From the NCBI GenBank assembly GCA_050011635.1, contig JBEKIU010000078.1:1-17930 (forward strand): a stretch of 17,930 nucleotides of DNA, read 5' to 3'. The DNA comes from Bog-756 sp050011635 (GTDB lineage Bacteria > Actinomycetota > Acidimicrobiia > Acidimicrobiales > RAAP-2). Shown piece after piece: positions 5,776 through 14,037 of this stretch. Both the position numbers and the translations under genes were made by a program. The notes below the pieces were generated by a model. It made no database searches. It saw nothing but the letters and a program-made list of their open reading frames with translations, and was not told where the DNA came from. Position 1 is the stretch's first letter; every line of letters begins with the position of its first letter.

Positions 5776-7233
5776 GTGAAGTCATACGATCGTTTGTTCA
5801 TCGGGGGAGAGTGGGTGGAGCCGTCATCCTCCTCTTCGTTCGACGTGGTCTCTCCGACCACCGAGGAGCTGGTCGGACGGGTTCCCGAAGCGCAGATCGC
5901 CGACATCGACCGGGCTGTCGCCGTGGCCCGTGAGGCATTCGACCACGGCCCGTGGCCCCGCATGGCTCCGGCCGAGCGAGGAGCCATCCTGGCCAAGGTG
6001 GCCGAGGCCATCCGCAACGACATGCAAGGTATCTCCGAGCTCATCTCCAACGAGATGGGGTCGCCGATCTCGTGGGGGACCCTGGCCCAGGTGCTCGCCC
6101 CCACCATGATCCTCGACTACTACTCCGGCCTGGGCTCGACCTTCGCCTTCGAGACGGTCAAGGACGGTCTGTTGGGTCCGGTGCTGGTGTCCAAGGAGCC
6201 GATCGGGGTGGTCGCCGCCATCACCCCGTGGAACGTCCCCCTGTTTCTGGCCTGCGCCAAGCTGTCACCGGCCTTGCTCTCGGGCAGCACGGTGGTGTTC
6301 AAGCCGGCACCCGAAACCCCGCTCGACGCCAACGTGCTGGCCGAGATCTTCGCCGACGCCGGTCTCCCCAAGGGCGTGCTCAGCGTGGTGCCGGCCGGAC
6401 GCGAGGTGGGCGAGCACCTGGTCAACCATCCCGGCGTGGACAAGGTCTCCTTCACCGGCTCGACGGCCGCGGGTCGCAAGATCGGGGCCGCCTGTGGCGC
6501 CAACCTCAAGCGGGTGAGCCTCGAGTTGGGGGGGAAGTCGGCGGCCATCCTCCTCGATGACGTGGATCTCGACACATCGATCCCGTTGATGATGCCCAAT
6601 GCCATCATGAACAACGGCGAGGCGTGCATCTCGCTGACCAGGATCCTCGCTCCCCGGGACCGCTACGCCGAGGTGACCGAGGCGCTGGTGGAGCAGGTCC
6701 GGGCCCTCAAGGTGGGCGACGCCCTCGACCCGGCGACCGAGGTCGGGCCCCTGGTGGCCGAACGCCAGCGTGACCGGGTCGAGAACTACATCCGCATCGG
6801 TCAGGACGAAGGGGCCAAAGTCGCCGTGGGCGGCGGCCGGCCCGACGGCCTCGACAGCGGCTGGTTCGTCGAGCCGACGGTCTTCGTGGACGTCGACAAC
6901 AGCATGCGCATCGCCCAAGAGGAGATCTTCGGCCCGGTGCTCTCGGTCATTCCCTATGACGATGACGCCGACGCAGTGCGCATCGCCAACGACTCCGACT
7001 ACGGGTTGTGCGGGGCCGTATTCACCGGCGACAACGACCGGGGCCTCGACGTGGCCCGTCAGGTGCGGACCGGCACCTACATGGTGAACTCCAACGTTCC
7101 GATCGACTTCTCCTCGCCCTTCGGAGGGTTCAAGGCGTCCGGGGTCGGACGCGAATTCGGCGAGGACGGCCTCGAGCTGTTCCTGGAGAAGAAGACCATC
7201 AACCTCCCGGCCGGGTACAGCCCGACGGTTTGA
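5776..7233 (+). CDS. NAD(P)-dependent aldehyde dehydrogenase
   Basis: This is a complete 485-residue aldehyde dehydrogenase that oxidises an aldehyde to a carboxylate with NAD(P)+. Key residues are all present: PWN with Asn153, FKPAPETPL for nucleotide binding, the GSTAAGRKIG Rossmann loop, Glu250 in LELGGKS, and catalytic Cys284 in NNGEACIS. The Glu-Cys spacing of 34 equals that of classical ALDHs (268/302). The C-terminal EEIFGPVLSVI and PFGGFKASGVGREFG motifs are intact. GTG at 5776 is chosen because GGGAGGG directly precedes it and the product then begins like the family (YDRLFIGGEWVEP); the longer frame upstream adds an unlikely basic stretch. The substrate is unknown; neighbours suggest an aldehyde from steroid, terpenoid or lipid breakdown. 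Confidence 0.96.
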   Translation: MKSYDRLFIGGEWVEPSSSSSFDVVSPTTEELVGRVPEAQIADIDRAVAVAREAFDHGPWPRMAPAERGAILAKVAEAIRNDMQGISELISNEMGSPISWGTLAQVLAPTMILDYYSGLGSTFAFETVKDGLLGPVLVSKEPIGVVAAITPWNVPLFLACAKLSPALLSGSTVVFKPAPETPLDANVLAEIFADAGLPKGVLSVVPAGREVGEHLVNHPGVDKVSFTGSTAAGRKIGAACGANLKRVSLELGGKSAAILLDDVDLDTSIPLMMPNAIMNNGEACISLTRILAPRDRYAEVTEALVEQVRALKVGDALDPATEVGPLVAERQRDRVENYIRIGQDEGAKVAVGGGRPDGLDSGWFVEPTVFVDVDNSMRIAQEEIFGPVLSVIPYDDDADAVRIANDSDYGLCGAVFTGDNDRGLDVARQVRTGTYMVNSNVPIDFSSPFGGFKASGVGREFGEDGLELFLEKKTINLPAGYSPTV

Positions 7234-7250
7234 CCGGGTCCGGCCCGGTC
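7232..7250 (+). terminator. Hairpin directly after the aldehyde dehydrogenase
   Basis: GACCGGG, a five-base loop and CCCGGTC form a perfect 7-bp stem beginning within the stop codon. No T-run follows, so this is a weak or factor-assisted terminator candidate, common in high-GC actinobacteria. Confidence 0.45.
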
Positions 7251-7402
7251 GGCCGGTCCGTCTGCTCGAAGTCCGGGTCGTGCGGGGACGGAACGGACCT
7301 GGTCGCGCCGGGGGCAACCGCCTGATCTGCGAAACTAGCGGGAACGACTCGTTGCCCGGAGCAAGGACGGACGACGCCGGTGCCACCGGAGGACCTGACC
7401 CG

Positions 7403-9556
7403 ATGAGTTCTGGAATCCCCGCCACCGAGGTGGAATCTCCGGTGGTCCCGCCAGCGGCGGGGGGCCGGCAGATCATCTTCGGCTTCGTACCGGCCCTCGA
7501 CGGCCTGCGGGCGATCGCCGTGCTCGGGGTCATGTTGTTCCACGGCGGCGCCCCCCTTTTCGGCGGCGGATTCATGGGCGTCAACATCTTCTTCGTGCTC
7601 TCCGGGTTCCTGATCACGTCGTTGCTGCTCGGCGAGTGGGCCAAGCGGCTGACCATCCACCTCGGCCAGTTCTGGGCCCGGAGGGCGAGGAGGCTGCTGC
7701 CTGCCCTGTTGGTGATGCTGGTGGGTGTGGCCATCTACGCAAAGGTGTTCGCCACGCCGGGCGAGTTCGCCGACCTACGCCTCGATTCGCTGTCGACCCT
7801 CTTCTATGTGGCCAACTGGCACTTCATCTTCGGGGGGAGCAGTTACTTCGCCCAGGCCGCACAGCCGTCGCCCCTCGAGCACATGTGGTCGCTCTCGATC
7901 GAGGAGCAGTTCTACATCGTCTGGCCCCCGGTCGCTCTGGTCATGCTCCGCCTGGGCCGCCGGCTCCGGCCATCGAGACGGTTGTGGCCGATCTTCGCCA
8001 CCGCGGTGGTCGGGGCGCTGGCGTCGGCCCTCGACATGCGGCTGTCGTACTTTGCCCACCCCACGTCTATCACCCGCCTCTACGAGGGCACCGATACCCG
8101 CTGCCAGGACATCCTGGTCGGCGCGGCACTGGCCATCGGGATGGCCATCTGGGCCCAGCACCGGGCCCCGGTCCCCGAGCAGGCCGGCCGGCGACGGCGG
8201 GTCGCCCCGAAGCCGAGGTTCGGCGAACCCGCCACCCCCATCAGCGCCTGGGAGATCGCATCGCCTCTGACCCGGGTCTGTCTGCAGGTCCTCGGGTGGT
8301 CGGCTCTGGTCGGCTGCCTCTACCTGTGGACCCGGGTCACCACCTCCATCCCCGCCCTGTTGAAGGGTGGCTACCTCCTCTTCGCGCTGGCCGTGGCCGC
8401 CATCATCTTCTCCGTCGTCACCGCCCAGGCCGGATCACTCTCGCGGGCGCTCGGGAATCCGGTGTTCCGCTACATCGGCAAGATCTCCTACGGGACCTAC
8501 CTGTGGCACGTCCCGATCTTCCTCCTCCTCGACGCGTCCCGTGTCCATCTCTACGGCCTCCCGCTCCTGGCTGTCCGCATCGGCGTCACCCTGGTGGTGG
8601 CCACCGGGTCCTACTATCTCGTCGAACAGCCGATCCGGCGGGGCCGGATGCGGTCCATCACCGAGTGGAAAGCTTGGGTGATGACCAGTGCCGCGTTTTT
8701 GGGAGTCGTGGCCATCACCGTGGCCTCCACGGTTCCTTCGGCCGGCACGGCCGGGGCGGCGGGGATACCCAGCCCTACCGGCTCCGAGTACACCGGTCCG
8801 CCGGTGGTGGCGACCATGGTCGGGGACTCCCTGGCCTTCACCGCGGGATGGGCCATCACCGGCACCAAGGCCCAGGTTCCCTACGATGTCAGTTTCCACA
8901 GCGAGGGGCTGCTCGGCTGCGGGGTCATGGTGGTGTCCGAACAGATCAGCCAGGGGGTGGCGTATCCCGCCAACAAGCCGTGCAACGCCTCCAGCCCGGC
9001 GTCGGAGCAGTGGCCGGCGCTCTGGCAGGGCTTCCTCGGTGCCCAGCGCCCCGACGTGGTCATGGTGTTGGCCGGCCGCTGGGAGGTCTCCAACCAGGTG
9101 ATCGACGGCCGCGATGTCCATATCGGCGAGCCGGGCTACGACGCCATACTCGAGGCCGACTTGCAACAGGCGGTCGGGATCGCCACGTCGACCGGCGCCT
9201 ATGTGATGCTGCTCACCACCCCGTGTGAGGACTCCGGTGAGCAGCCCGACGGCCAGCCGTGGCCGGAGGACTCGACCAGCCGGCGTCTCGAGTACGACCG
9301 CCTGCTCAGTGAGGTGGCCGCGGGTCACCCGCGGAACGTCGAGGTCTACGATTTCGGTGCCGAGGTCTGCCCGGGGGGGAAATTCGAGTCCACGATCGAT
9401 GGTGTGAGGATCCGATTGGGTGACGGTGTGCACTTTCCCTACCAGCCAGGTGCCGACGGGCCGGTCGGGCCCACGGCCAAATGGCTGGCGTGGAAGCTCT
9501 TCCCCGAGGTCGTCCGCGTGGGCAGGCTGCAGATGGCGGGAGTACCGCTGCGATGA
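7403..9556 (+). CDS. Acyltransferase 3 fused to SGNH domain (OafB-like), copy 1
   Basis: This 717-residue membrane O-acyltransferase moves an acyl (often acetyl) group across the membrane onto an extracytoplasmic glycan or lipid. The N-terminal acyltransferase-3 domain (about residues 25-455, some ten helices) has Arg36/His47 of the R-X10-H motif, FFVLSGFLI, RRARRLLPAL and Glu167-Glu168 in SLSIEEQFYIVWP. After a last helix near 440-460, the extracytoplasmic SGNH domain carries GDS with Ser476, an LAGRWEV block and Asp674-Gly-Val-His677, the catalytic Asp/His pair. The ATG at 7403 has GGAGG about 10 bases upstream. Its stop overlaps the start of a close paralogue, so the pair is one operon. 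The acceptor is unknown; cell-wall polysaccharide or glycolipid is most likely by family. Confidence 0.93.
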   Translation: MSSGIPATEVESPVVPPAAGGRQIIFGFVPALDGLRAIAVLGVMLFHGGAPLFGGGFMGVNIFFVLSGFLITSLLLGEWAKRLTIHLGQFWARRARRLLPALLVMLVGVAIYAKVFATPGEFADLRLDSLSTLFYVANWHFIFGGSSYFAQAAQPSPLEHMWSLSIEEQFYIVWPPVALVMLRLGRRLRPSRRLWPIFATAVVGALASALDMRLSYFAHPTSITRLYEGTDTRCQDILVGAALAIGMAIWAQHRAPVPEQAGRRRRVAPKPRFGEPATPISAWEIASPLTRVCLQVLGWSALVGCLYLWTRVTTSIPALLKGGYLLFALAVAAIIFSVVTAQAGSLSRALGNPVFRYIGKISYGTYLWHVPIFLLLDASRVHLYGLPLLAVRIGVTLVVATGSYYLVEQPIRRGRMRSITEWKAWVMTSAAFLGVVAITVASTVPSAGTAGAAGIPSPTGSEYTGPPVVATMVGDSLAFTAGWAITGTKAQVPYDVSFHSEGLLGCGVMVVSEQISQGVAYPANKPCNASSPASEQWPALWQGFLGAQRPDVVMVLAGRWEVSNQVIDGRDVHIGEPGYDAILEADLQQAVGIATSTGAYVMLLTTPCEDSGEQPDGQPWPEDSTSRRLEYDRLLSEVAAGHPRNVEVYDFGAEVCPGGKFESTIDGVRIRLGDGVHFPYQPGADGPVGPTAKWLAWKLFPEVVRVGRLQMAGVPLR

Positions 9557-11823
9557 GCCCGGGTGCCCACGCGTCTGCCAGACGCCCGTACCGCCTGGCG
9601 CCCGGCAGAGCCGTCGTCCGCGGGCGGACCATCACGTTCGGCTTCGTTCCCGCCCTCGATGGGCTGCGGGCCATCTCTGTGCTCGGGGTGATGCTCTACC
9701 ACGGTGGAGCCCCCTTCATGAGCGGGGGATTCCTGACCATCGACGTGTTCTTCGTCCTTTCGGGGTTCCTGATCACTTCGCTCCTGCTCGGCGAATGGGC
9801 CAAACGGTTGACCATCCGCCTGGGACAGTTCTGGGCCCGACGGGCCCGCCGGTTGCTGCCCGCGCTCCTGGTCATGCTGGTCGGGGTGGCCATCTACGCC
9901 AAGGTGTTCGCCACGCCCGGGGAGTTCGCCAACCTCCGCCTCGACTCGCTGTCGACCCTCTTCTACGTGTCCAACTGGCACTTCATCGTCAGTGGCGGAA
10001 ACTACTTCGCCATGACGGCACAGCCGTCGCCCTTGGAGCACATGTGGTCGCTCTCGATCGAGGAGCAGTTCTACATCGTGTGGCCGCCGGTGGCCCTTCT
10101 CATGCTCCATCTGGGCCGGAAGCTGCGACCGGAGAGGCAGCTGTGGCCGGTCTTCGCCACGGCGGTGATCGGCGCCGTGGCCTCGGCCGTCGACATGCGG
10201 CTCCTGTACTCCGGGCCCGCATCGGTGATGCGGGTGTACGAGGGGACCGACACCCGGGCACAGGACATCCTGGTCGGCGCGGCACTGGCCGTCGGGATGG
10301 CCATCTGGGCCCAGAACCGACCGGCCGAACGGCCCATCCCGGCCCGCACGCTGGTGCCCGGACGGTCGGGCAGGGCCCACCCGGCGACGGGGACCGCCGG
10401 AGCCATTCCCCCGAGGCCCCACCGGCGCGACCTGCACCGTCGCCGCGGTCCGAGCCTGAGGCTGATCGAGGCCTGGGAGATCACGTCTCCGCCGGCCCGG
10501 CTCCTGCTCCAGGTGGTGGGCTGGTCGGCGCTGGTGGGCGGCATCTTCTTGTGGACGCAGCTGACCGCGCCGACCGCATTCATGTTCAGGGGCGGGTACT
10601 TCCTGTTCGCCCTCGGGGTGGCCGCCGTCATCTTCTGTGCCGTCACCGCCCAGACCGCCTCACTGTCCCTGGCCCTCGGCAATCCGGTGTTCCGCTACGT
10701 CGGCAAGATCTCCTACGGCACCTACCTGTGGCATTTTCCCCTCTTCGCCCTCTTGGATGCGGCACGCCTCCATCTGTACGGGTACCCGCTCCTGGCCGTG
10801 CGCATCGCTGTCACCCTGGTGGTGGCCACCGCCTCCTTCTATCTGGTGGAAGAACCGATCCGCCGGGGGCAGATGCGGTCGTTGACCGAGTGGAAGGCGT
10901 GGCTGATGACCAGCGCGGCATGCCTGGGGGTGGTGGCCATCACCGTGGCCGCCACCCTGCCCTCGACCGCCGAGGCCGCCGACCCGGTGCGAATGGCGGG
11001 AGCGGAGTACACCGGACCACCGGTGAACGTGGCCATCTTCGGGGACTCGGTCGCGTGGCGGCTCGCCTTCGCCATGCTGGCCAGCCAGCCCCAGAACGAC
11101 TACGACGTGAACATCTACAACGGCGCCATCATCGGGTGCGGCGTGCTACGGAGCTCCGAGTACCGTGCCCACGGTGTGCCTGATCCGATGACCTCGGAGT
11201 GCAACCCGTCGACGCCGAAATCCGGCCAGTGGCCGGCGCAGTGGCAGGGCGACCTCAACCAGTTCCACCCCAACGTGGTCGTCCTGCTGGCCGGGCGATG
11301 GGAGGTGGAGGACCGGCTCATCGGCGGGCGCTGGCTGCACATCGGTGACCCGGCGTTCGACGCGGACCTCAAAGCATCGCTGGAACAGGCGGTCGACACC
11401 GCCACCTCGACCGGGGCGCTCATGGTGATGCTGACGTCGCCGTGCTTCGACTCGGGTGAACAGGCCAACGGTCAGTCCTGGCCCGAGGACTCGGCCACCC
11501 GACTGGCTGCCTATAACGACATGGTGCGGAAAGTGGCTGCCGAGCACCCGGCCACGGTCCAGGTCGACGACTTCGGCGCCCAGCTGTGCCCAGGCGGCGT
11601 CTACTCCACGTCGTTCGACGGGATCCAGATCCGTGACGGTGACGGTGTGCACATCGTCCCCACGGCGGCGGCCGGCCAGTGGCTCGACGCCCGGGTCCTG
11701 CCCGACGTCATCAGGGTGGGTCGGCTGCAGATGGCCGGCGACACGTTGACCACGCCGACCACGTCGGTTGCCTCAACGGCGGGGTCGTCGACCACCGCCG
11801 GTACCCGCGGAACGGTGCCGTAG
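9553..11823 (+). CDS. Acyltransferase 3 fused to SGNH domain (OafB-like), copy 2
   Basis: This 756-residue tandem paralogue of the preceding gene starts at an ATG sharing bases with its stop (ATGA), with GGGAG about 11 bases upstream. The same architecture is complete: Arg39/His50, FFVLSGFLI, Glu170-Glu171 in SLSIEEQFYIVWP, GDS with Ser499, LAGRWEV and Asp697-Gly-Val-His700. The region from the first motif through the EEQFY block is nearly identical to copy 1, at DNA level too. It differs in a longer basic Pro/Arg-rich cytoplasmic loop (about residues 255-305) and an extra Ser/Thr-rich tail (LTTPTTSVASTAGSSTTAG) at the C-terminus. Divergence is higher in the SGNH half, suggesting different acceptors or acyl positions. 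The chemistry is as for copy 1; the specificity is unknown. Confidence 0.93.
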   Translation: MSPGAHASARRPYRLAPGRAVVRGRTITFGFVPALDGLRAISVLGVMLYHGGAPFMSGGFLTIDVFFVLSGFLITSLLLGEWAKRLTIRLGQFWARRARRLLPALLVMLVGVAIYAKVFATPGEFANLRLDSLSTLFYVSNWHFIVSGGNYFAMTAQPSPLEHMWSLSIEEQFYIVWPPVALLMLHLGRKLRPERQLWPVFATAVIGAVASAVDMRLLYSGPASVMRVYEGTDTRAQDILVGAALAVGMAIWAQNRPAERPIPARTLVPGRSGRAHPATGTAGAIPPRPHRRDLHRRRGPSLRLIEAWEITSPPARLLLQVVGWSALVGGIFLWTQLTAPTAFMFRGGYFLFALGVAAVIFCAVTAQTASLSLALGNPVFRYVGKISYGTYLWHFPLFALLDAARLHLYGYPLLAVRIAVTLVVATASFYLVEEPIRRGQMRSLTEWKAWLMTSAACLGVVAITVAATLPSTAEAADPVRMAGAEYTGPPVNVAIFGDSVAWRLAFAMLASQPQNDYDVNIYNGAIIGCGVLRSSEYRAHGVPDPMTSECNPSTPKSGQWPAQWQGDLNQFHPNVVVLLAGRWEVEDRLIGGRWLHIGDPAFDADLKASLEQAVDTATSTGALMVMLTSPCFDSGEQANGQSWPEDSATRLAAYNDMVRKVAAEHPATVQVDDFGAQLCPGGVYSTSFDGIQIRDGDGVHIVPTAAAGQWLDARVLPDVIRVGRLQMAGDTLTTPTTSVASTAGSSTTAGTRGTVP

Positions 11824-11894
11824 GCTCAGCGGCTCGACGCAGGGGCAGCCCGCGCTCCCGAACGCCATCGAAGGACAGACCGCCGAGGTCAGGG

Positions 11895-12326
11895 TCACGA
11901 GGGAGCGGGTGCAGGCGGTGGGATCGACGAGGGCGGTGGCGTCTGGCCGAAGATCGTGCTGTCCGCCTCGCTGCACTGCGCGTTCAGGGCATCCACCAGC
12001 GTCGACTCCGGTACCCGGTTGCTCTCGGAAATGGTCGTCATGAGTGCCTGCCACTGACCGTCATGGAAGGCTGCCTGGGCTGCGATCGGCAGTGCCGCCC
12101 GCAGCTGGTCGTAGGCCTGCTCCGCCAATTGCGCAGCACGGGCGTGATCGGGCTGGTGATCGGACTGCTCCAGAAGCCGGATCGACCGGTTGATGTGGGT
12201 GCAGGCCTGTTTGGCCAAGGCGGTCCCGGAGTTTCCACAGGCGCTGAGCGACGCTCCCAGCCCGGTTGCGATCAGCACCGCGACCACGATGCGTTTGCCT
12301 TTCGACCGAACGGCCAGGGCGGTCAC
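11895..12326 (-). CDS. Small secreted lipoprotein, 143 aa
   Basis: The protein has a short basic N-terminus (RSKGKR), a hydrophobic core and the lipobox Leu27-Ser28-Ala29-Cys30, so it should be lipidated and membrane-anchored outside the cytoplasm. The mature part is helical and Ala/Gln-rich, with three further Cys (the anchor aside, two in CTHINRSIRLLEQ and NAQCSEAD that could form a disulphide), and ends in a Pro-rich tail (PPPSSIPPPAPAPS). I choose GTG at 12326 over a TTG three codons upstream because it forms a 4-base GTGA overlap with the stop of the preceding gene. Function is unknown. It is convergent with the acyltransferase operon, and the 71-base gap shows no obvious terminator. Confidence 0.75.
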   Translation of the reverse strand: MTALAVRSKGKRIVVAVLIATGLGASLSACGNSGTALAKQACTHINRSIRLLEQSDHQPDHARAAQLAEQAYDQLRAALPIAAQAAFHDGQWQALMTTISESNRVPESTLVDALNAQCSEADSTIFGQTPPPSSIPPPAPAPS

Positions 12327-12880
12327 CCCAGCCAACTACCGGCCGAGTCGAGGAGGTAGCGACTGACTGCGAGACACCGGTCGAAGACTTCGCACATCAT
12401 TTCTTCACCGGCCAGGATCCTGGTCAGCGAGACGGGGGAGCGGGCCACGATGTTGAGCCGACGCTCGGCGGCGTCGGTCGCCGAGGCATAGGAGTCGATG
12501 GCCGACACCTCGAGGGGGAGCTCGATACCGCCGACGCCGGCCAGGTCGATGGCCAGCCGCAGCAGGTCCGGTCCGTGGGGCAGGGGGGGGAGGGCCCAGG
12601 TGAAGGTCAGCGGGAAGTGGAAGTCGTCGGGCGGCTCCTGGTCCTCGGGCAGCCCGAACACGGCATCTTCGAAGGACAGGAGGGTTCTCGGATCGACTTC
12701 AAGGGCCAGGTGCAGGTCGAGAGGGCCGCCACAGCCGTCTTCAGGGTGGAGCTCGACCTCCCAGACCTGGCGGAGCGAGTAGGTCTCCACGAAATGTCGC
12801 TCGTCGTGCACGTGGAATCCATGGTCGACCGAGTGATCCTTGAGGTCGGCCACGTATCCGGCCACATCGATGACTGCCAC
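12323..12880 (-). CDS. Conserved-looking hypothetical protein, 185 aa
   Basis: This soluble acidic protein starts at GTG 12880, with GAGG about 7 bases before it. The N-terminal half is rich in His, Asp and Glu (DHSVDHGFHVHDERHFVETY), which might bind metal. The middle has beta-like stretches (PLDLHLALEVDP, DDFHFPLTFTWALPPL), and the C-terminal third is a long amphipathic helix (PVSLTRILAGEEMMCEVFDR). I see no signal peptide, membrane helix or known catalytic signature and do not recognise the family. It overlaps the lipoprotein gene by 4 bases, so the two are co-translated. It is divergent from the inositol-phosphatase gene over only 48 bases and may share its regulatory region. Confidence 0.7.
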   Translation of the reverse strand: MAVIDVAGYVADLKDHSVDHGFHVHDERHFVETYSLRQVWEVELHPEDGCGGPLDLHLALEVDPRTLLSFEDAVFGLPEDQEPPDDFHFPLTFTWALPPLPHGPDLLRLAIDLAGVGGIELPLEVSAIDSYASATDAAERRLNIVARSPVSLTRILAGEEMMCEVFDRCLAVSRYLLDSAGSWLG

Positions 12881-12916
12881 AGGTGCCTCAGCCTACCGGT
12901 CCGAGGCCTGCTCCGG

Positions 12917-12922
12917 TATCGT
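12917..12922 (+). promoter_or_regulatory. Candidate -10 of a leaderless IMPase transcript
   Basis: TATCGT (pattern TAnnnT) ends 6 bases before the ATG at 12929 and no Shine-Dalgarno is present. This spacing would put the transcription start at the ATG, giving a leaderless mRNA. No convincing -35 is seen. Confidence 0.3.
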
Positions 12923-12928
12923 CAGCCA

Positions 12929-13669
12929 ATGGATGACGACTCGCTGCTCGAGGTTCTGCACGCCACGGCGTCGGCGGTGGCCGAGGCGCTGGACGGTCTC
13001 GGCGATTGGGGATTGGCCGGTACCAGGGACTCGCAGTACCGGTCGGATCTCGTCGCCGACGCCGCGGCTGCGGAGGTACTGGAACGTGCCGGCCTGGGCG
13101 TGATGTCGGAGGAGTCAGGGCCCCGACGACTGGACCGTCCGCTGGTGGTGGTGATCGACCCGGTGGACGGCTCCACCAATGCGGCACGGCGCATTCCCTG
13201 GTACGCCACCAGCCTGTGCGCTGTGGACCCGGACGGCCCCAGGGTCGCTGTGGTGGTGAACCAGGCATCGGGAACCCGGTTCGAAGCCGTCCGGGGTGGC
13301 GGGGCACGCAAGGACGGGCAGCCCATCGGTCCGTCGGCCTGTGAGGTCTTGGGCGAGGCGATCGTCGGCTTTTCGGGCTATCCCCCCCGGTATCTCGGAT
13401 GGTCCCAGTACCGGAGCCTCGGTGCGGCCGCGCTCGACCTCTGTGCCGTGGCCGAAGGGGTGCTCGACGGGTACGCGGCGGTGGGAGGCTCCCAGCTCGG
13501 GAGCTGGGACTATCTGGGGGGGATGCTGGTCTGCACCGAGGCCGGGGCCGTACTGGCCGAGACGATGGGCCGGGAACTGGTCACGTTGGACCACAGCGCC
13601 CGCCGGACTCCGGCGGCTGCCTCGACTCCCTCCCTCCTCGAGGCGTTGGTCGACGCGGTCGTGAGGTAG
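12929..13669 (+). CDS. Inositol monophosphatase family protein
   Basis: This 246-residue Mg2+-dependent phosphatase belongs to the IMPase/FBPase/CysQ superfamily. Metal-site motifs are in order and complete: Glu61-Glu62 in MSEESG, Asp77-Pro-Val-Asp80-Gly-Ser-Thr-Asn84, and Trp193-Asp194 in GSWDYLGG. The N-terminal SDLVADAAAAEVL matches the usual T/D-rich helix. Length is slightly below the usual 250-290, mainly from a short N-terminus. Substrates in this family include inositol phosphates, histidinol phosphate, fructose-1,6-bisphosphate and PAP; the sequence alone does not separate them. In actinobacteria such enzymes feed inositol into phosphatidylinositol and mycothiol, or act in histidine synthesis. 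The ATG at 12929 is preferred because the upstream frame runs opposite a divergent gene. Confidence 0.92.
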   Translation: MDDDSLLEVLHATASAVAEALDGLGDWGLAGTRDSQYRSDLVADAAAAEVLERAGLGVMSEESGPRRLDRPLVVVIDPVDGSTNAARRIPWYATSLCAVDPDGPRVAVVVNQASGTRFEAVRGGGARKDGQPIGPSACEVLGEAIVGFSGYPPRYLGWSQYRSLGAAALDLCAVAEGVLDGYAAVGGSQLGSWDYLGGMLVCTEAGAVLAETMGRELVTLDHSARRTPAAASTPSLLEALVDAVVR

Positions 13670-13673
13670 GGCG

Positions 13674-13697
13674 CGGCTCCGGCTCCGGCTCCGGCTC
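13674..13697 (+). repeat. Hexamer tandem repeat (CGGCTC)x4
   Basis: Four perfect copies of CGGCTC follow 4 bases after the IMPase stop, with a decayed continuation (GGCGCTCGG) after them. It lies in a non-coding spacer, so slippage would not disturb a protein unless the IMPase stop were lost. Confidence 0.85.
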
Positions 13698-13821
13698 GGC
13701 GCTCGGGGACGCCGTTGCCCGATCAGAGGTGGGATCGGGACGACCGCGGCGAGGGGTCGATGGGGACGAAGGCCCAGCAGAGGGAGCGCTACCCTGAGTG
13801 CCGGTTGATCCCATTCCATGA

Positions 13822-13894
13822 GGGCGTTTAGCTCAGTTGGTAGAGCAGCTGGCTTACAACCAGCAGGTCATCGGTTCGAGTCCGGTAGCGCCCA
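13822..13894 (+). tRNA. tRNA-Val (UAC anticodon)
   Basis: A full cloverleaf is visible. The acceptor stem GGGCGTT pairs with AGCGCCC (one T-G), followed by discriminator A. The D arm is GCTC/GAGC, and the anticodon stem GCTGG/CCAGC closes the loop CTTACAA with anticodon TAC, which reads GUA/GUG valine codons. The variable loop is AGGTC and the T arm ATCGG-TTCGAGT-CCGGT. CCA is not encoded. A drop in GC begins about 150 bases downstream, so this tRNA could mark an island boundary, although no duplicated tRNA 3' end was found in the window. Confidence 0.97.
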
Positions 13895-14037
13895 CTGAGA
13901 CGCCACACAGAAGAAGGCAGCGACCCGGGAAGCGGCCGGAACCCGGACAAGGGGCAGAGGGCCGGCGACGGGGTTCGATGGCGTGTCCGCGCTCGCGATT
14001 GTTACTGCGTCCACTCACGGCACGTCTGGGCTACCCA

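Noticed and set aside
6265..7734. Long minus-strand frame (489 aa) opposite the aldehyde dehydrogenase
   Set aside because: The plus strand encodes a fully conserved dehydrogenase with catalytic residues; the antisense frame has no recognisable motif.
7636..9228. Frame of 530 aa inside acyltransferase copy 1, and its 9420-11183 counterpart in copy 2
   Set aside because: Both are out-of-frame shadows with Arg/Gly/Pro/His-rich low-complexity sequence.
13926..13951. Possible terminator hairpin after the tRNA (CCGGG...CCCGG)
   Set aside because: Only 5-bp arms around a 12-base loop and no T-run; too weak to list.
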